From Mesorhizobium sp. CA14 (GTDB lineage Bacteria; Pseudomonadota; Alphaproteobacteria; Rhizobiales; Rhizobiaceae): a stretch of DNA of 64,000 nucleotides. The notes below the pieces were generated by a model. That model was not told the DNA's origin. It saw only the letters and a list, made by a program, of their open reading frames with translations, and searched no databases. How positions within the stretch are numbered: position 1 is the first letter of the stretch; the number at the start of each line of letters is the position of its first letter. Location of the stretch: the NCBI RefSeq assembly GCF_020165195.1, contig NZ_JAIUHR010000019.1, positions 1 through 64,000 on the forward strand, read 5' to 3'. A program made the translations under genes and the position numbers. Of this stretch, positions 32,612-41,202 are shown piece by piece.

Positions 32612-34189
32612 CTATAGGACGCCGTTGAGCGTCGCCACGGTCTTCAACGCGCCGTCCAGCATGTCGCCTTTCTCGTCCTTCAGCGCCGCCTCGCACAGGC
32701 GGCGGATCCAGTCGGCGGCGTCCTCCCTGCCCTCGAGCATGGATAGCGCCGAGAGCACGCGGTCGAATTTCGACTGGGCGCGGGCATGGGTGTCGCTGTA
32801 GCCCTTGATCAGGCGGCGGCAGTTGAGGATTTCGGTGGCCAAAGCGTAGTCTTGTTGAGCATGGCTCAGCGCTAGGCCGTACCAGCGCTCCAGATGCTCG
32901 ACCTCGACCTTGTGGCGCAGCAGGCGGCGGCGCCAGCGGCGCAGGCCGCCGACGAACCACAGCATGGCGAAGCCGGTGAAACTGTCGGTGCGGATGCGGC
33001 GGCCGCGATTGATGCGGCGGTCCAGGAAGGCGGCGAGTTTTGGTCGGTTCTCGATGTAGCTGCCGAGCCCCACCGGCAAGGTGCCGCAGAATTCCTCGAT
33101 GCGCGGATGGAAATATTCGGTGACCTGCAGGACCGAACCTTCCCTGACACCGACCTCCTTGCGCACCCGCTTGTCTCGCGTCGAGCGTGTCTTCAAATCC
33201 GCGACGCGGATCATGTCGTCATAGCACATAGCGTTGGCGAGGTGCTTTGCTGCGGCGATCGACAGCGCGTAGCCGCGCTCCGCATTGTCCAGCGCCACCG
33301 CTCTGCCCAACCGGTCGAGGTATTCGCCACCGTAGGCGATGTCCTGGTAATCGACGACCTTCTTCAGCCCGCGCTCGACCATGTCGCGCACGGGCTCCGG
33401 GAGCGCCGCGACGCGACCAGCAAGCTCCTGCCAGCCCTTGAGGAGGGTTTCCGGTCCGCTGACCTTCGCCGTCGACTTGGGTTCGGCCGCGGCCGGCTTC
33501 GCCCTCTTATCGTCGGCCGGCGCTGCCGCAATCCCGCGCGCGCGATCGTAAGCAGCGCCGAAGGCGGCGAGGCTCGGCTTGACGCCACGACCGCCGGCGC
33601 CGATCGCCTTCTCGTAGCTTTCCCGGGTGAAGGGCAGCGCGTCGGAGCCGGCCAGCGCGCCGAGCAGGCTGGCCGAGATCATCGTGCCGTTGTCGGCGGC
33701 AATCTTTTCCATGTCGAAGGCGATGAAGCGCCTGGCCGCCGCTTGCGCCGTCGCATGCACTTTTTCCGACGAGGCGCGGCCGTCGCCTGGCTCGATCTTT
33801 TCCGAGACGGCGGCGATGCGGTGCGAGGACGTGATCAGCGTGGTGCGCTCAGGCGTGACGAAACCGCGGATGATGGCACGGCCGGCCTCCATCAATTCGG
33901 CGGCGATCAATATGTCGACGTCGCCCTGCGACGGCGACAGCGCGAAGACCGGCAGCCGGCCGGTGTCGCGGGCCATCTCGATGTAATAGATCGTGGCGCC
34001 GGTGCGCTGCGCGACGCCGGCCACCGAGGTCGATTGCGCGATGTAGCCGTTGCGCTCGGCGACGTCGGTGATCCAGTCGGCAAGCACGCCGCCGCCCTGG
34101 CCGCCGACCGCGAGCACGGCGAGCTTTATCACCTGCTCGTCGTCAGAGGCTCCCGCCTTCGGGCGCAGGGGAGAGGCCTGGTCAAGCAT
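32612..34189 (-). CDS. iorB: Indolepyruvate oxidoreductase, beta-subunit family
   Basis: This 525-residue protein carries the gamma/beta domain of 2-oxoacid:ferredoxin oxidoreductases in its first 215 residues (AVGGQGGGVLADWI at 27-40, the typical glycine loop). The C-terminal 250 residues (after an Ala/Lys linker) are a helical DUF6537-like domain found in the long beta-family proteins. With the alpha subunit it would convert indolepyruvate or other arylpyruvates plus CoA to aryl-acetyl-CoA and reduce ferredoxin. Start overlaps the alpha gene's stop by eight bases. Confidence 0.85.
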   Translation of the reverse strand: MLDQASPLRPKAGASDDEQVIKLAVLAVGGQGGGVLADWITDVAERNGYIAQSTSVAGVAQRTGATIYYIEMARDTGRLPVFALSPSQGDVDILIAAELMEAGRAIIRGFVTPERTTLITSSHRIAAVSEKIEPGDGRASSEKVHATAQAAARRFIAFDMEKIAADNGTMISASLLGALAGSDALPFTRESYEKAIGAGGRGVKPSLAAFGAAYDRARGIAAAPADDKRAKPAAAEPKSTAKVSGPETLLKGWQELAGRVAALPEPVRDMVERGLKKVVDYQDIAYGGEYLDRLGRAVALDNAERGYALSIAAAKHLANAMCYDDMIRVADLKTRSTRDKRVRKEVGVREGSVLQVTEYFHPRIEEFCGTLPVGLGSYIENRPKLAAFLDRRINRGRRIRTDSFTGFAMLWFVGGLRRWRRRLLRHKVEVEHLERWYGLALSHAQQDYALATEILNCRRLIKGYSDTHARAQSKFDRVLSALSMLEGREDAADWIRRLCEAALKDEKGDMLDGALKTVATLNGVL

Positions 34190-36335
34190 CGGCGAACATC
34201 AAGCGGCGGCTCTCCCGGCGACGCTGCAAAAGACCGATCACGGCGCGCCGCGCGCTTTCCACGAAACGGTCCCAGCGCCCGGGATTGTGGACGACATCGG
34301 CGCGGTAGAAGGACGGGCAAAGCACGGCGGCATCCGCCACCTCGCCGCAATTGCCGCAGCCGACGCAATTCTGGTCGATCGAGGCGACCGGATCGTCGCG
34401 CAGCGGATCGTCGAGCGACTTGACCGACAGAGACGGGCAGCCGGACAGCCGCATGCAGGCGTGGTCGCCCGTGCAGATGTCCTCGTCGACGCCGAATTTC
34501 GGCTTCACCACGCGCTCGCCGCCCTTGATCGCCTTGTCGACCAGCGGCTTTTCGCGGCGCTGGCGGTTGAGCATGCATTCGGACGAGGCGACGATGACCT
34601 TCGGACCCTTCTCCTCGGTGGTCAGCGCATCGCGCAACGTGTCGCGCATCTTGCCGACATCATAGGTGCGGTCGATGTGGCGCAGCCATTTGACGCCCAT
34701 GCCTTTCACCGCTTCATCGATCGGATGCTTGGTCGACTTGGTGCGGTTTGAGGCGCGCGAGGACAGGATGTCCTGCCCGCCGGTGGCGGCCGAATAGAAA
34801 TTGTCGACGATGACGATGACGCCGTCATTCTTATTGAAGACGGCATTGCCGATCGAGGAGGTCAGGCCGTTGTGCCAGAAGCCGCCGTCGCCGACGAAGG
34901 AGATCGACCGGCGCTTGGCATCGGGCGAGTTGAACGCCGAAGCCGAGGCCGGCCCCAGCCCATAGCCCATGGTGGTGGCGCCGAGCTCGAAGGGCGGCAT
35001 GATCGAGAACAGATGGCAGCCGATGTCGGAGGCGATGTGGTGCTTGCCGAGCTCCTGCTCGACCAGCTTCGTCGCGGCGAAGATCGGCCGCTCGGGACAG
35101 CCGATACAGAAGCCCGGCGGCCGGCCGGGAACGACATTGATAAGGTCGGCCGTGTCGACCCCTTCGCCCAACTTGTTCGGCGCGCGGACTTCGCCAGGCA
35201 GCAGGTGCGGGGCGTTGGCGCGCAGGAAGGAGCCGATGCCGTCGAGCATGACCTGCCCGGTATATTCGCCGGCCATCGGCAGATGCTCCTTGCCGACCAG
35301 CTTCGTGCCGCGGCCCGCCTTGTGCAGCATCGCGGCAAAGGCCTGCTCGATATAATTGGGCTGGCCCTCCTCGACCACCAGCACCGCCTGCTTGCCTTCG
35401 CAGAAGGCGAGGAACTCGTCGTCGACCAGCGGATAGACGGCGTTCAGCACATAAAGCGGCACGTCGGTGTCGCCATAGGTGTCGGCAAGGCCGAGCCGCT
35501 GCAGCGCGCGGACGACCGAATTATACATGCCGCCCTGCATGACGATGCCGACCGAGCCGTGGTCCGGCCCGAACATCTCGTTGATCTTGCGGCTCTTGAT
35601 GAACTCCACCGCCGCCGGCCAGCGCTTGGCGATCTTCTCCTTCTCATGCAGAAATGAAGCGGGCGGCAGCACGATGCGGCCCGTGTCGCGGCGCGGCGCG
35701 GACAGCGCATCGGCCACCGACATAGGCGGGCGCTTGTTGTCCTTGGCGATGAAGTGGCCGTGGACGTGGCAGCAGCGGATGCGCACCTGCAGCATCACCG
35801 GCGTATTCGACACCTCCGACAGCTCGAAGCCGTCCTCGACCGCCTTGACGATCGACGGCAGGTTCGGGCGCGGGTCGAGCAGCCAGACCTGGCTCTTCAT
35901 GGCAAAGGCGTGGCTGCGCTCCTGCATGATGGAGGAGCCTTCGCCATAGTCCTCGCCGACGATGATCAGCGCGCCGCCGGTCACGCCGCCGGACGCCAGG
36001 TTTGCAAGCGCGTCGGATGCGACATTGGTGCCGACCGTCGACTTGAACGTGGCAGCACCGCGGATCGGGTAGTGCACGGAGGCGGCGAGCATGGCGGTGG
36101 CAGTGGCCTCGGAGGCGCTCGCTTCGAAATGCACGCCGAGCTCGCCGAGGATGTCTTGCGCATCGGCCAGCACATCCATCAGATGGCTGATCGGCGCGCC
36201 CTGGTAGCCGCCGACATAGCCGACGCCGCACTGCAACAGTGCCTTGGTGATGGCGAGGATGCCCTCGCCGGCGAATTCCTCGCCGGCGCCAAGCCTCAGC
36301 TTTTCGACTTCCTTGGCAAAAGACCGTTCGGCCAT
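34182..36335 (-). CDS. iorA: Indolepyruvate ferredoxin oxidoreductase, alpha subunit
   Basis: This 717-residue protein has the full domain order: N-terminal pyrimidine-binding domain (EGILAITKALLQCGVGYVGGYQGAP near 25-50), a middle domain, the TPP-binding domain with the GIGCP-like CIGCPERP near 415 and GDGGFWHNG near 493, and a C-terminal ferredoxin part with two Cys clusters (CTGDHACMRLSGCP and CVGCGNCGEVADAAVLCP). ATG 36335 is preceded by AAGGAGG at ideal spacing, better than the ATG 8 codons upstream. It probably feeds aromatic 2-oxoacid breakdown. Confidence 0.92.
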   Translation of the reverse strand: MAERSFAKEVEKLRLGAGEEFAGEGILAITKALLQCGVGYVGGYQGAPISHLMDVLADAQDILGELGVHFEASASEATATAMLAASVHYPIRGAATFKSTVGTNVASDALANLASGGVTGGALIIVGEDYGEGSSIMQERSHAFAMKSQVWLLDPRPNLPSIVKAVEDGFELSEVSNTPVMLQVRIRCCHVHGHFIAKDNKRPPMSVADALSAPRRDTGRIVLPPASFLHEKEKIAKRWPAAVEFIKSRKINEMFGPDHGSVGIVMQGGMYNSVVRALQRLGLADTYGDTDVPLYVLNAVYPLVDDEFLAFCEGKQAVLVVEEGQPNYIEQAFAAMLHKAGRGTKLVGKEHLPMAGEYTGQVMLDGIGSFLRANAPHLLPGEVRAPNKLGEGVDTADLINVVPGRPPGFCIGCPERPIFAATKLVEQELGKHHIASDIGCHLFSIMPPFELGATTMGYGLGPASASAFNSPDAKRRSISFVGDGGFWHNGLTSSIGNAVFNKNDGVIVIVDNFYSAATGGQDILSSRASNRTKSTKHPIDEAVKGMGVKWLRHIDRTYDVGKMRDTLRDALTTEEKGPKVIVASSECMLNRQRREKPLVDKAIKGGERVVKPKFGVDEDICTGDHACMRLSGCPSLSVKSLDDPLRDDPVASIDQNCVGCGNCGEVADAAVLCPSFYRADVVHNPGRWDRFVESARRAVIGLLQRRRESRRLMFADA

Positions 36336-36380
36336 CTCTGCCTCCTTCCGTTGCCGCAATCAGGCGGCGCGTATGTCAAC

Positions 36381-36863
36381 TCAGATGTCGTGCTTGCGGA
36401 TGTTCTTCAGCATCTTCTGCAGGATCGCGATCAGCGCGGCATATTCGGCATCGTCGACACCGTCGAACATCGCCTCGAACGCATCATGCATGGCCGGCCA
36501 GGCGCGGGTGAACAGCGCGCGGCCCTCATCGGTCAGGAACACATGGCGGATGCGGCTGTCGGTGACGCCTTGCTCGCGCCGCACCAGGCCCTGGCCTTCC
36601 AGCGTGTCGAGCGTGCGGCTCAAGGTCGACTGCTCGATCACCGTATAGACCGAGAGGTCGTTGACGGTGACGCCGTCGGTGACCGAGAGCACGGCGAGCG
36701 TCCGCACCTGCTGAATGGTCAGGCCCTGCTTGCGGAAGTCGTCACGCAAAGTGGCGTTGTAGCGGCCCATGATGCGGTTCATCAGATAGGGCGCGAATTG
36801 CTGCAGGCCGATCTGGCCGAGGGTCGAGATGCGCTGGCGCTTTTCCGGAAGCTTCTGTTCCAT
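36381..36863 (-). CDS. MarR family transcriptional regulator
   Basis: This 160-residue protein has a winged helix of the MarR type: QVRTLAVLSVTDGVTVNDLSVYTVIEQSTLSRTLDTLEGQGLVRRE is the HTH, followed by the wing DSRIRHVFLTDEGRALF. It likely responds to an aromatic or aryl-CoA ligand and controls this operon and the divergent one; this is inferred. The ATG overlaps the stop of the FAD gene by one base (TGATG). Confidence 0.92.
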   Translation of the reverse strand: MEQKLPEKRQRISTLGQIGLQQFAPYLMNRIMGRYNATLRDDFRKQGLTIQQVRTLAVLSVTDGVTVNDLSVYTVIEQSTLSRTLDTLEGQGLVRREQGVTDSRIRHVFLTDEGRALFTRAWPAMHDAFEAMFDGVDDAEYAALIAILQKMLKNIRKHDI

Positions 36864-38434
36864 CACAGCCTCCCCGCCAGCAGGAAGCCGGAGCCGCCGC
36901 CGAGGCCGGCGCCTGGATGCGTGGAAGCGCCGATATGGTAAAGGCCTTTGATGCCGGTCTCGTGGTTGCGGCTCGCCTTGAACGGCCGCCACAGGAACGA
37001 CTGGTCGATGGTGGACGAGCCGCCATAGGGATCGCCGCCGACAAGATTGATGTTCATCGCCTCGAGATCGGCCGGCGAATAGGCACGGCGCGCGATCACG
37101 CTCTCGCGGAAACCGGCGATGTGGTTGGCGAGGATCGCCTCGACGCGGTCGGCATAGGCTTCGCGCAGCGCTTCGGACCAGCCGCCGTCGGCGGGCGCTT
37201 CGAGCTTGCCGGCGGCATCACCCCTGAGGTGGCGCGGCGCTTCCGGAAGCTGAAGCCAGAGGATCGCCTTGCCCTCGGGGCAGCGCGACGGGTCGATCGC
37301 ATGCGGCTGGCCGACGCAGATGGTCGGCACTTCGGGCAGCAGGCCGCGCAGTGCCTCGTTGCAGGCCTTCGACACGCCATCCAAACCCGGCGTCAGATGC
37401 AGCAGCGCCACCTTGTCCAAGCCCTCGCCGCGCCACGCGGGCGGCTTGTCCAGCGCGTAATGGATCTGGAAATTGCCCTTGCCGTAGCGATAGACGCGCG
37501 TCGCTTCGACGCCGCGCTTTGGAGCCGCGTCGCCGAGCAGGCGACCGTAGAGTTGCGTTGGCGTGACCGAGCAGATGACGCTCTTCTCGGCGTTCAACGT
37601 CTCGCCGGAAGCGAGCTGCACGCCGGAGACGCGGCCACCGCTCTGGACGACCGAGGCGACGTCGGCGTTGACGCGGATCTCGCCGCCGCGTTCCCTGATC
37701 AGCGCCTCGAAAGCGGCGAGCAGGTTTTTCGCGCCGCCCTTGACTATGGGCGCGCCGGCAGCCTCCAACGCGAAGGCGATGACCTTGGCGATCTGGCCGG
37801 AGAAGGCGTCTTCCGGTCCAAGCCCGGCATGCAGCACCCAGGGCGCCCAGAGCGCACGGAGAAGGTCGGAAGTGTAGGTCGTTTCCAGCCAGCCGCGCGC
37901 GGGCACCAGCGCCTCGCCCATGAAGGCGGCCAGATCGCGCGGGCCGCGCCGCCAGGCCTCGCCGGCGATGAGCTTCGTCGTCGTATAGGACCAGAGCGCG
38001 CCGCCGAGCAGGCCGAAGAGCAGCCCCGCATTGCGCTCGATATCGCCGACATCGGTGCCGTGGCGATCGCCGTCGCCGGAGGCGATCCGGTTGAGCGCCG
38101 CGATGTTGGCGGCACGGTCGGTGGTGAGCACGACATGGCTGCCGTCGGGCGTGAGCACGCCTGTCGGGTTGGCGATGTGGCAGAACTCCAGCCCATGTCG
38201 TGCAAGGTCCTTGCCGAGCGCGGCAAAGGCCGGCGAGGTGATGAACAGCACGAAGGTCGTGGCCATCACGTCATGGACGAAGCCTGGCGCCGTGATCTCC
38301 TCGGTGCGCATACAGCCGCCGATGCGGTCGTTGCGCTCGAGCACGAGCACCTTGGCGCCCTTGGCGCCAAGCATCGCCGCGCAGACCAGGGCGTTGATGC
38401 CGCTGCCGACGATGATGTGATCGGGGGCGGTCAT
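36863..38434 (-). CDS. FAD-dependent oxidoreductase (phytoene desaturase-like)
   Basis: This 523-residue protein begins with an FAD-binding fold (IIVGSGINALVCAAMLGAKGAKVLVLERNDRIGG at 7-40) and ends with YHIGASTHPGAGLGGGSGF (about 495-515), the typical second FAD contact of the carotenoid/phytoene desaturase-like group. It is a homologue of the enzyme at 39537-41111, so the two may act on related substrates or as subunits. Substrate unknown. It lies between the cyclase gene and MarR in one operon. Confidence 0.85.
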   Translation of the reverse strand: MTAPDHIIVGSGINALVCAAMLGAKGAKVLVLERNDRIGGCMRTEEITAPGFVHDVMATTFVLFITSPAFAALGKDLARHGLEFCHIANPTGVLTPDGSHVVLTTDRAANIAALNRIASGDGDRHGTDVGDIERNAGLLFGLLGGALWSYTTTKLIAGEAWRRGPRDLAAFMGEALVPARGWLETTYTSDLLRALWAPWVLHAGLGPEDAFSGQIAKVIAFALEAAGAPIVKGGAKNLLAAFEALIRERGGEIRVNADVASVVQSGGRVSGVQLASGETLNAEKSVICSVTPTQLYGRLLGDAAPKRGVEATRVYRYGKGNFQIHYALDKPPAWRGEGLDKVALLHLTPGLDGVSKACNEALRGLLPEVPTICVGQPHAIDPSRCPEGKAILWLQLPEAPRHLRGDAAGKLEAPADGGWSEALREAYADRVEAILANHIAGFRESVIARRAYSPADLEAMNINLVGGDPYGGSSTIDQSFLWRPFKASRNHETGIKGLYHIGASTHPGAGLGGGSGFLLAGRL

Positions 38435-38484
38435 TGGGCGCCCCCGGATGACGGGAGGCCAATCAGGCTAAGCCGCGTTCCTTC

Positions 38485-38533
38485 GCGCCCCCCTCTGTTC
38501 TGCCGGACAGTCCGGCAGGACAGAGGGGGGCGC
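38485..38533. repeat. Palindromic RIME-like element between cyclase and FAD genes
   Basis: A near-perfect hairpin of 49 bases with outer arms GCGCCCCCCTCTGT and ACAGAGGGGGGCGC and an inner stem CTGCCGGAC/GTCCGGCAG. The same outer arms occur in the larger element at 51075-51234. It lies in the 190-base gap between two genes of the - strand operon and could attenuate transcription. Confidence 0.8.
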
Positions 38534-38624
38534 CGTAGAGTGCTAACGCTACAGAACGGCCGCCTCGACTCCATCACTCCATTGCCCTCGAGCATGATCT
38601 TCTCCCGAAGACCGCCACCTCGCC

Positions 38625-39416
38625 TTACTTGCCCGGCACCAGCGCCAATGCGCGGATCGGGCTGCCGGTGCCGTGCTCTATCTTGAGCGGGGCGGCAATC
38701 AGGATCGCGCCTTTCGGGGGCAGTTGGTCGAGATTGCAGAGGCTGGCCAGGCCATAGCGGTTGGCCTTGTGCATCAGCGTGTGCGCCGGGAATGGCGGCT
38801 CCATGCCGCCGGCCTTGCCGGCATCGGTGCCGATCGTCTCCGAGCCCCAGCCTTTGATGTCCTTGGCGATCAGGAATTGGATGGCCTCGGCCGTCGGTCC
38901 CGGCGTATGCGGGCCGGTCTCGTTGGCATTGAGGAACTCCGCTTCCGAGCCGTTGCGCTTGTACCAGTCGGTGCGCATCACCACCCACTCGCCGGGGTTG
39001 ATCGCGCCATGCTCGGCTTCCCAGGCCTTGATGTGGTCGACGGTGAGCAGGAAGTCGTGGTCCGCCGCCGCTTCTTTCGAGCAGTCGATGACGTTGACCG
39101 GGCCGATGAAATTCTGCGCCGGAATTGTGTCGGTGGCGCCGTCCGGATAGTCCTTGCCGGTGATCCAGTGCTGCGGCGCGTCGAAATGCGTGCCCGAATG
39201 CTCGCCGAGCTTCAGCCAGTTCCAGGCCCACCACGGGCCGTTCTTGTCGTATTTGGAGATCGCGTGGATCTCGACCTTCGGCGTGTCGACAGCGAGTTCC
39301 GGCGGCAGCTTGATCAACGGCGTGTTCGGCCCGAGCGGCGCCGTCAGGTCGACCACCTTGATTCCTCCCGAAAGCAGCTGGCTGGCGACCTCGCCGAGGA
39401 GTTTCTGCGTGTCCAT
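38625..39416 (-). CDS. Cyclase family protein (kynurenine formamidase-like)
   Basis: This 263-residue protein has the metal-binding motif HSGTHFDAPQH (73-83) of the cyclase/kynurenine formamidase family, which hydrolyses amides or lactones with a divalent metal. The VVDLTAPLGPNTP start and the TGPTAEAIQFLIAKDIKGWGSETIGTD region are typical too. In this operon it could open a ring or formamide of a tryptophan-derived compound. The start may be 39416 or an ATG eight codons upstream at 39440; neither has a perfect ribosome site. Confidence 0.85.
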   Translation of the reverse strand: MDTQKLLGEVASQLLSGGIKVVDLTAPLGPNTPLIKLPPELAVDTPKVEIHAISKYDKNGPWWAWNWLKLGEHSGTHFDAPQHWITGKDYPDGATDTIPAQNFIGPVNVIDCSKEAAADHDFLLTVDHIKAWEAEHGAINPGEWVVMRTDWYKRNGSEAEFLNANETGPHTPGPTAEAIQFLIAKDIKGWGSETIGTDAGKAGGMEPPFPAHTLMHKANRYGLASLCNLDQLPPKGAILIAAPLKIEHGTGSPIRALALVPGK

Positions 39417-39499
39417 GGTCTTTCGTTCCCTCTTGTCCATGATCATCAAGGCTCGTTGCGGGCCTTAATATACCTACTAGACGAAAACATATGCATCTG

Positions 39500-39520
39500 C
39501 AATTATCTTTAAGCATAAAG
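39500..39520. promoter_or_regulatory. Candidate MarR operator in the divergent promoter
   Basis: CAATTAT is followed directly by CTTTAAGCATAAAG, whose ends CTTTA/TAAAG are complementary (39507-39520). The AT-rich region separates the - strand cyclase-FAD-MarR-ior operon from the + strand FAD-ABC operon. A very similar site lies before the monooxygenase gene at 46545-46575. Confidence 0.5.
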
Positions 39521-39536
39521 CATTTTGGGGCGGGGC

Positions 39537-41111
39537 GTGAGCGAGTTCGACGCCATCTTTGTCGGAGCGGGCCATAACAGTCTGGCATGCGCCGCGCATT
39601 TAGCGCTCAAAGGCTGGAAAATAGCGGTTTTCGAACGCAGCGAGTCAATCGGCGGCGCGGTACGGACCGCCGAATACACGCTTCCCGGCTTCCGGCACGA
39701 TTTCGGCGCGATGAATTTGAGCCTCTTCGCCGGCTCCGCCTTCCACCGGAAATATGCAAATGAATTGAAATGCCACGGGCTGGAATTCGCGCCCGTGGCC
39801 GACTGCTTCGCCAGCGCCTTCCCGGACGGAAAGTGGTTCGGCGTCAGCAGCGACCTGGAAAAGACGGCGTCGCGGCTGGCCGCCTTCTCGGCGGCGGATG
39901 CAGCCGCATGGCGCCGACTGGTCGGCGCCTTTCCAGGCGAGGCCGAGCATCTGTTCCGCCTGCTGGGCTCGCCGATGAGCGCAAGGGCGCTGGCCGGCAG
40001 CGCATGGAATATCTGGCGCAAGAAGGGCCTGGCCGGCGCGCTCGACACGGGACGATTGCTGCTATCATCGCCGCGCGCGTGGCTCGAGCAAAATTTCGAG
40101 ACGCCGCATGTACGCACGACACTCGCAGCCTGGGGCATGCATCTCGATTTCGCGCCCGACATCGCCGGCGGCGCCGTGTTTCCTTACCTGGAATCGATGG
40201 CCAATCAGAGTTTCGGCATGGTGCTCGGCAAAGGCGGCGCCGATACCATCATCCGGGCGCTTGCCGGCATGCTCAAGGCGGCCGGCGGTAAGATCATAAC
40301 AGGCGCGGAGGTGTCGGAGATCACGGTGGCCGGCGAGCAGGCGACAGGCGTGCGGCTGGCATCCGGCGAAACCCATGCCGCAAGCAAGGCGGTCATTGCC
40401 GGCGTCGCGCCCAAGGCGCTGGCAGGCGGGCTGCTGCCCAACGGTTCTGGCGACGCCGGCTTCGATGCGGCGATGAAGACATTCCGGTATGCGCCGGGCA
40501 CGATGATGATCCATATCGCGCTGGACGACCTGCCCGACTGGAGCGCCGGCGCTGAGCTTCGCCAGTTCGCCTATGTGCATCTGGCGCCGTCGCTCGACGC
40601 CATGTCGCGCGTCTATCAGCAGGCGATCGCCGGGCTGCTGCCTGACCAGCCGGTGCTGGTCGTCGGTCAGCCGACGGCGGTCGATCCGTCGCGCGCGCCG
40701 CCAGGCAAGCATGTGCTGTGGGTGCAGGTGCGCATGCTGCCGGCGGAGATCTTTGGCGATGCCGCGGGCAAGATCGCGCCCGCGCACTGGGATGCGGTCA
40801 AGGACGCCTATGCCGAGCGCGTGCTCGACATCATCGAGAGCTATGCGCCGGGATTGCGCAAAAAAATCCTCGGCCGTGCGATCTTCTCGCCGCTCGACCT
40901 CGAGCGCGAGAATCCGAACCTCGTCGGCGGCGACCAGATCTGCGGCAGCCATCACGTGGCGCAGAATTTCCTCCTCCGCCCGGCGCGGGGCTTCGCGCGC
41001 TGGAACACGCCGGTCTCGAATCTTTACCTCACCGGCGCCGCGACATGGCCCGGCGCCGGCACGGGCGCGGGCTCGGGCTACATGCTCGCCCAACAGCTGG
41101 GAGGAAGTTGA
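39537..41111 (+). CDS. FAD-dependent oxidoreductase (phytoene desaturase-like), paralogue
   Basis: This 524-residue protein has the same layout as the FAD enzyme at 36863-38434: AIFVGAGHNSLACAAHLALKGWKIAVFERSESIGG at the start and LTGAATWPGAGTGAGSGYM near the end, and shared internal stretches (RQFAYVHLAPSLDAM; FSPLDLERENPNLVGGDQICGS). I chose GTG 39537, which has GGGGCGGGGC before it. It heads the + strand operon that continues into the ABC importer. Substrate unknown. Confidence 0.83.
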   Translation: MSEFDAIFVGAGHNSLACAAHLALKGWKIAVFERSESIGGAVRTAEYTLPGFRHDFGAMNLSLFAGSAFHRKYANELKCHGLEFAPVADCFASAFPDGKWFGVSSDLEKTASRLAAFSAADAAAWRRLVGAFPGEAEHLFRLLGSPMSARALAGSAWNIWRKKGLAGALDTGRLLLSSPRAWLEQNFETPHVRTTLAAWGMHLDFAPDIAGGAVFPYLESMANQSFGMVLGKGGADTIIRALAGMLKAAGGKIITGAEVSEITVAGEQATGVRLASGETHAASKAVIAGVAPKALAGGLLPNGSGDAGFDAAMKTFRYAPGTMMIHIALDDLPDWSAGAELRQFAYVHLAPSLDAMSRVYQQAIAGLLPDQPVLVVGQPTAVDPSRAPPGKHVLWVQVRMLPAEIFGDAAGKIAPAHWDAVKDAYAERVLDIIESYAPGLRKKILGRAIFSPLDLERENPNLVGGDQICGSHHVAQNFLLRPARGFARWNTPVSNLYLTGAATWPGAGTGAGSGYMLAQQLGGS

Positions 41112-41202
41112 GCCGAAGAAATCCGGGATGGACAAGGCGCGGTTGCCCACCACCGAATGAAAAGGCCGCGCGGACAAATGACAACCAACAAGGGGAACGA
41201 CC

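Noticed and set aside
32894-34423. A 509-codon open frame on the + strand opposite iorB
   Set aside because: Same reason: antisense shadow with Arg/Ala/Gly-rich composition and no recognisable fold.
36917-38686. A 589-codon open frame on the + strand opposite the FAD enzyme gene
   Set aside because: It is the antisense of a well-supported FAD oxidoreductase and shows no domain pattern; long antisense frames are common in high-GC DNA.
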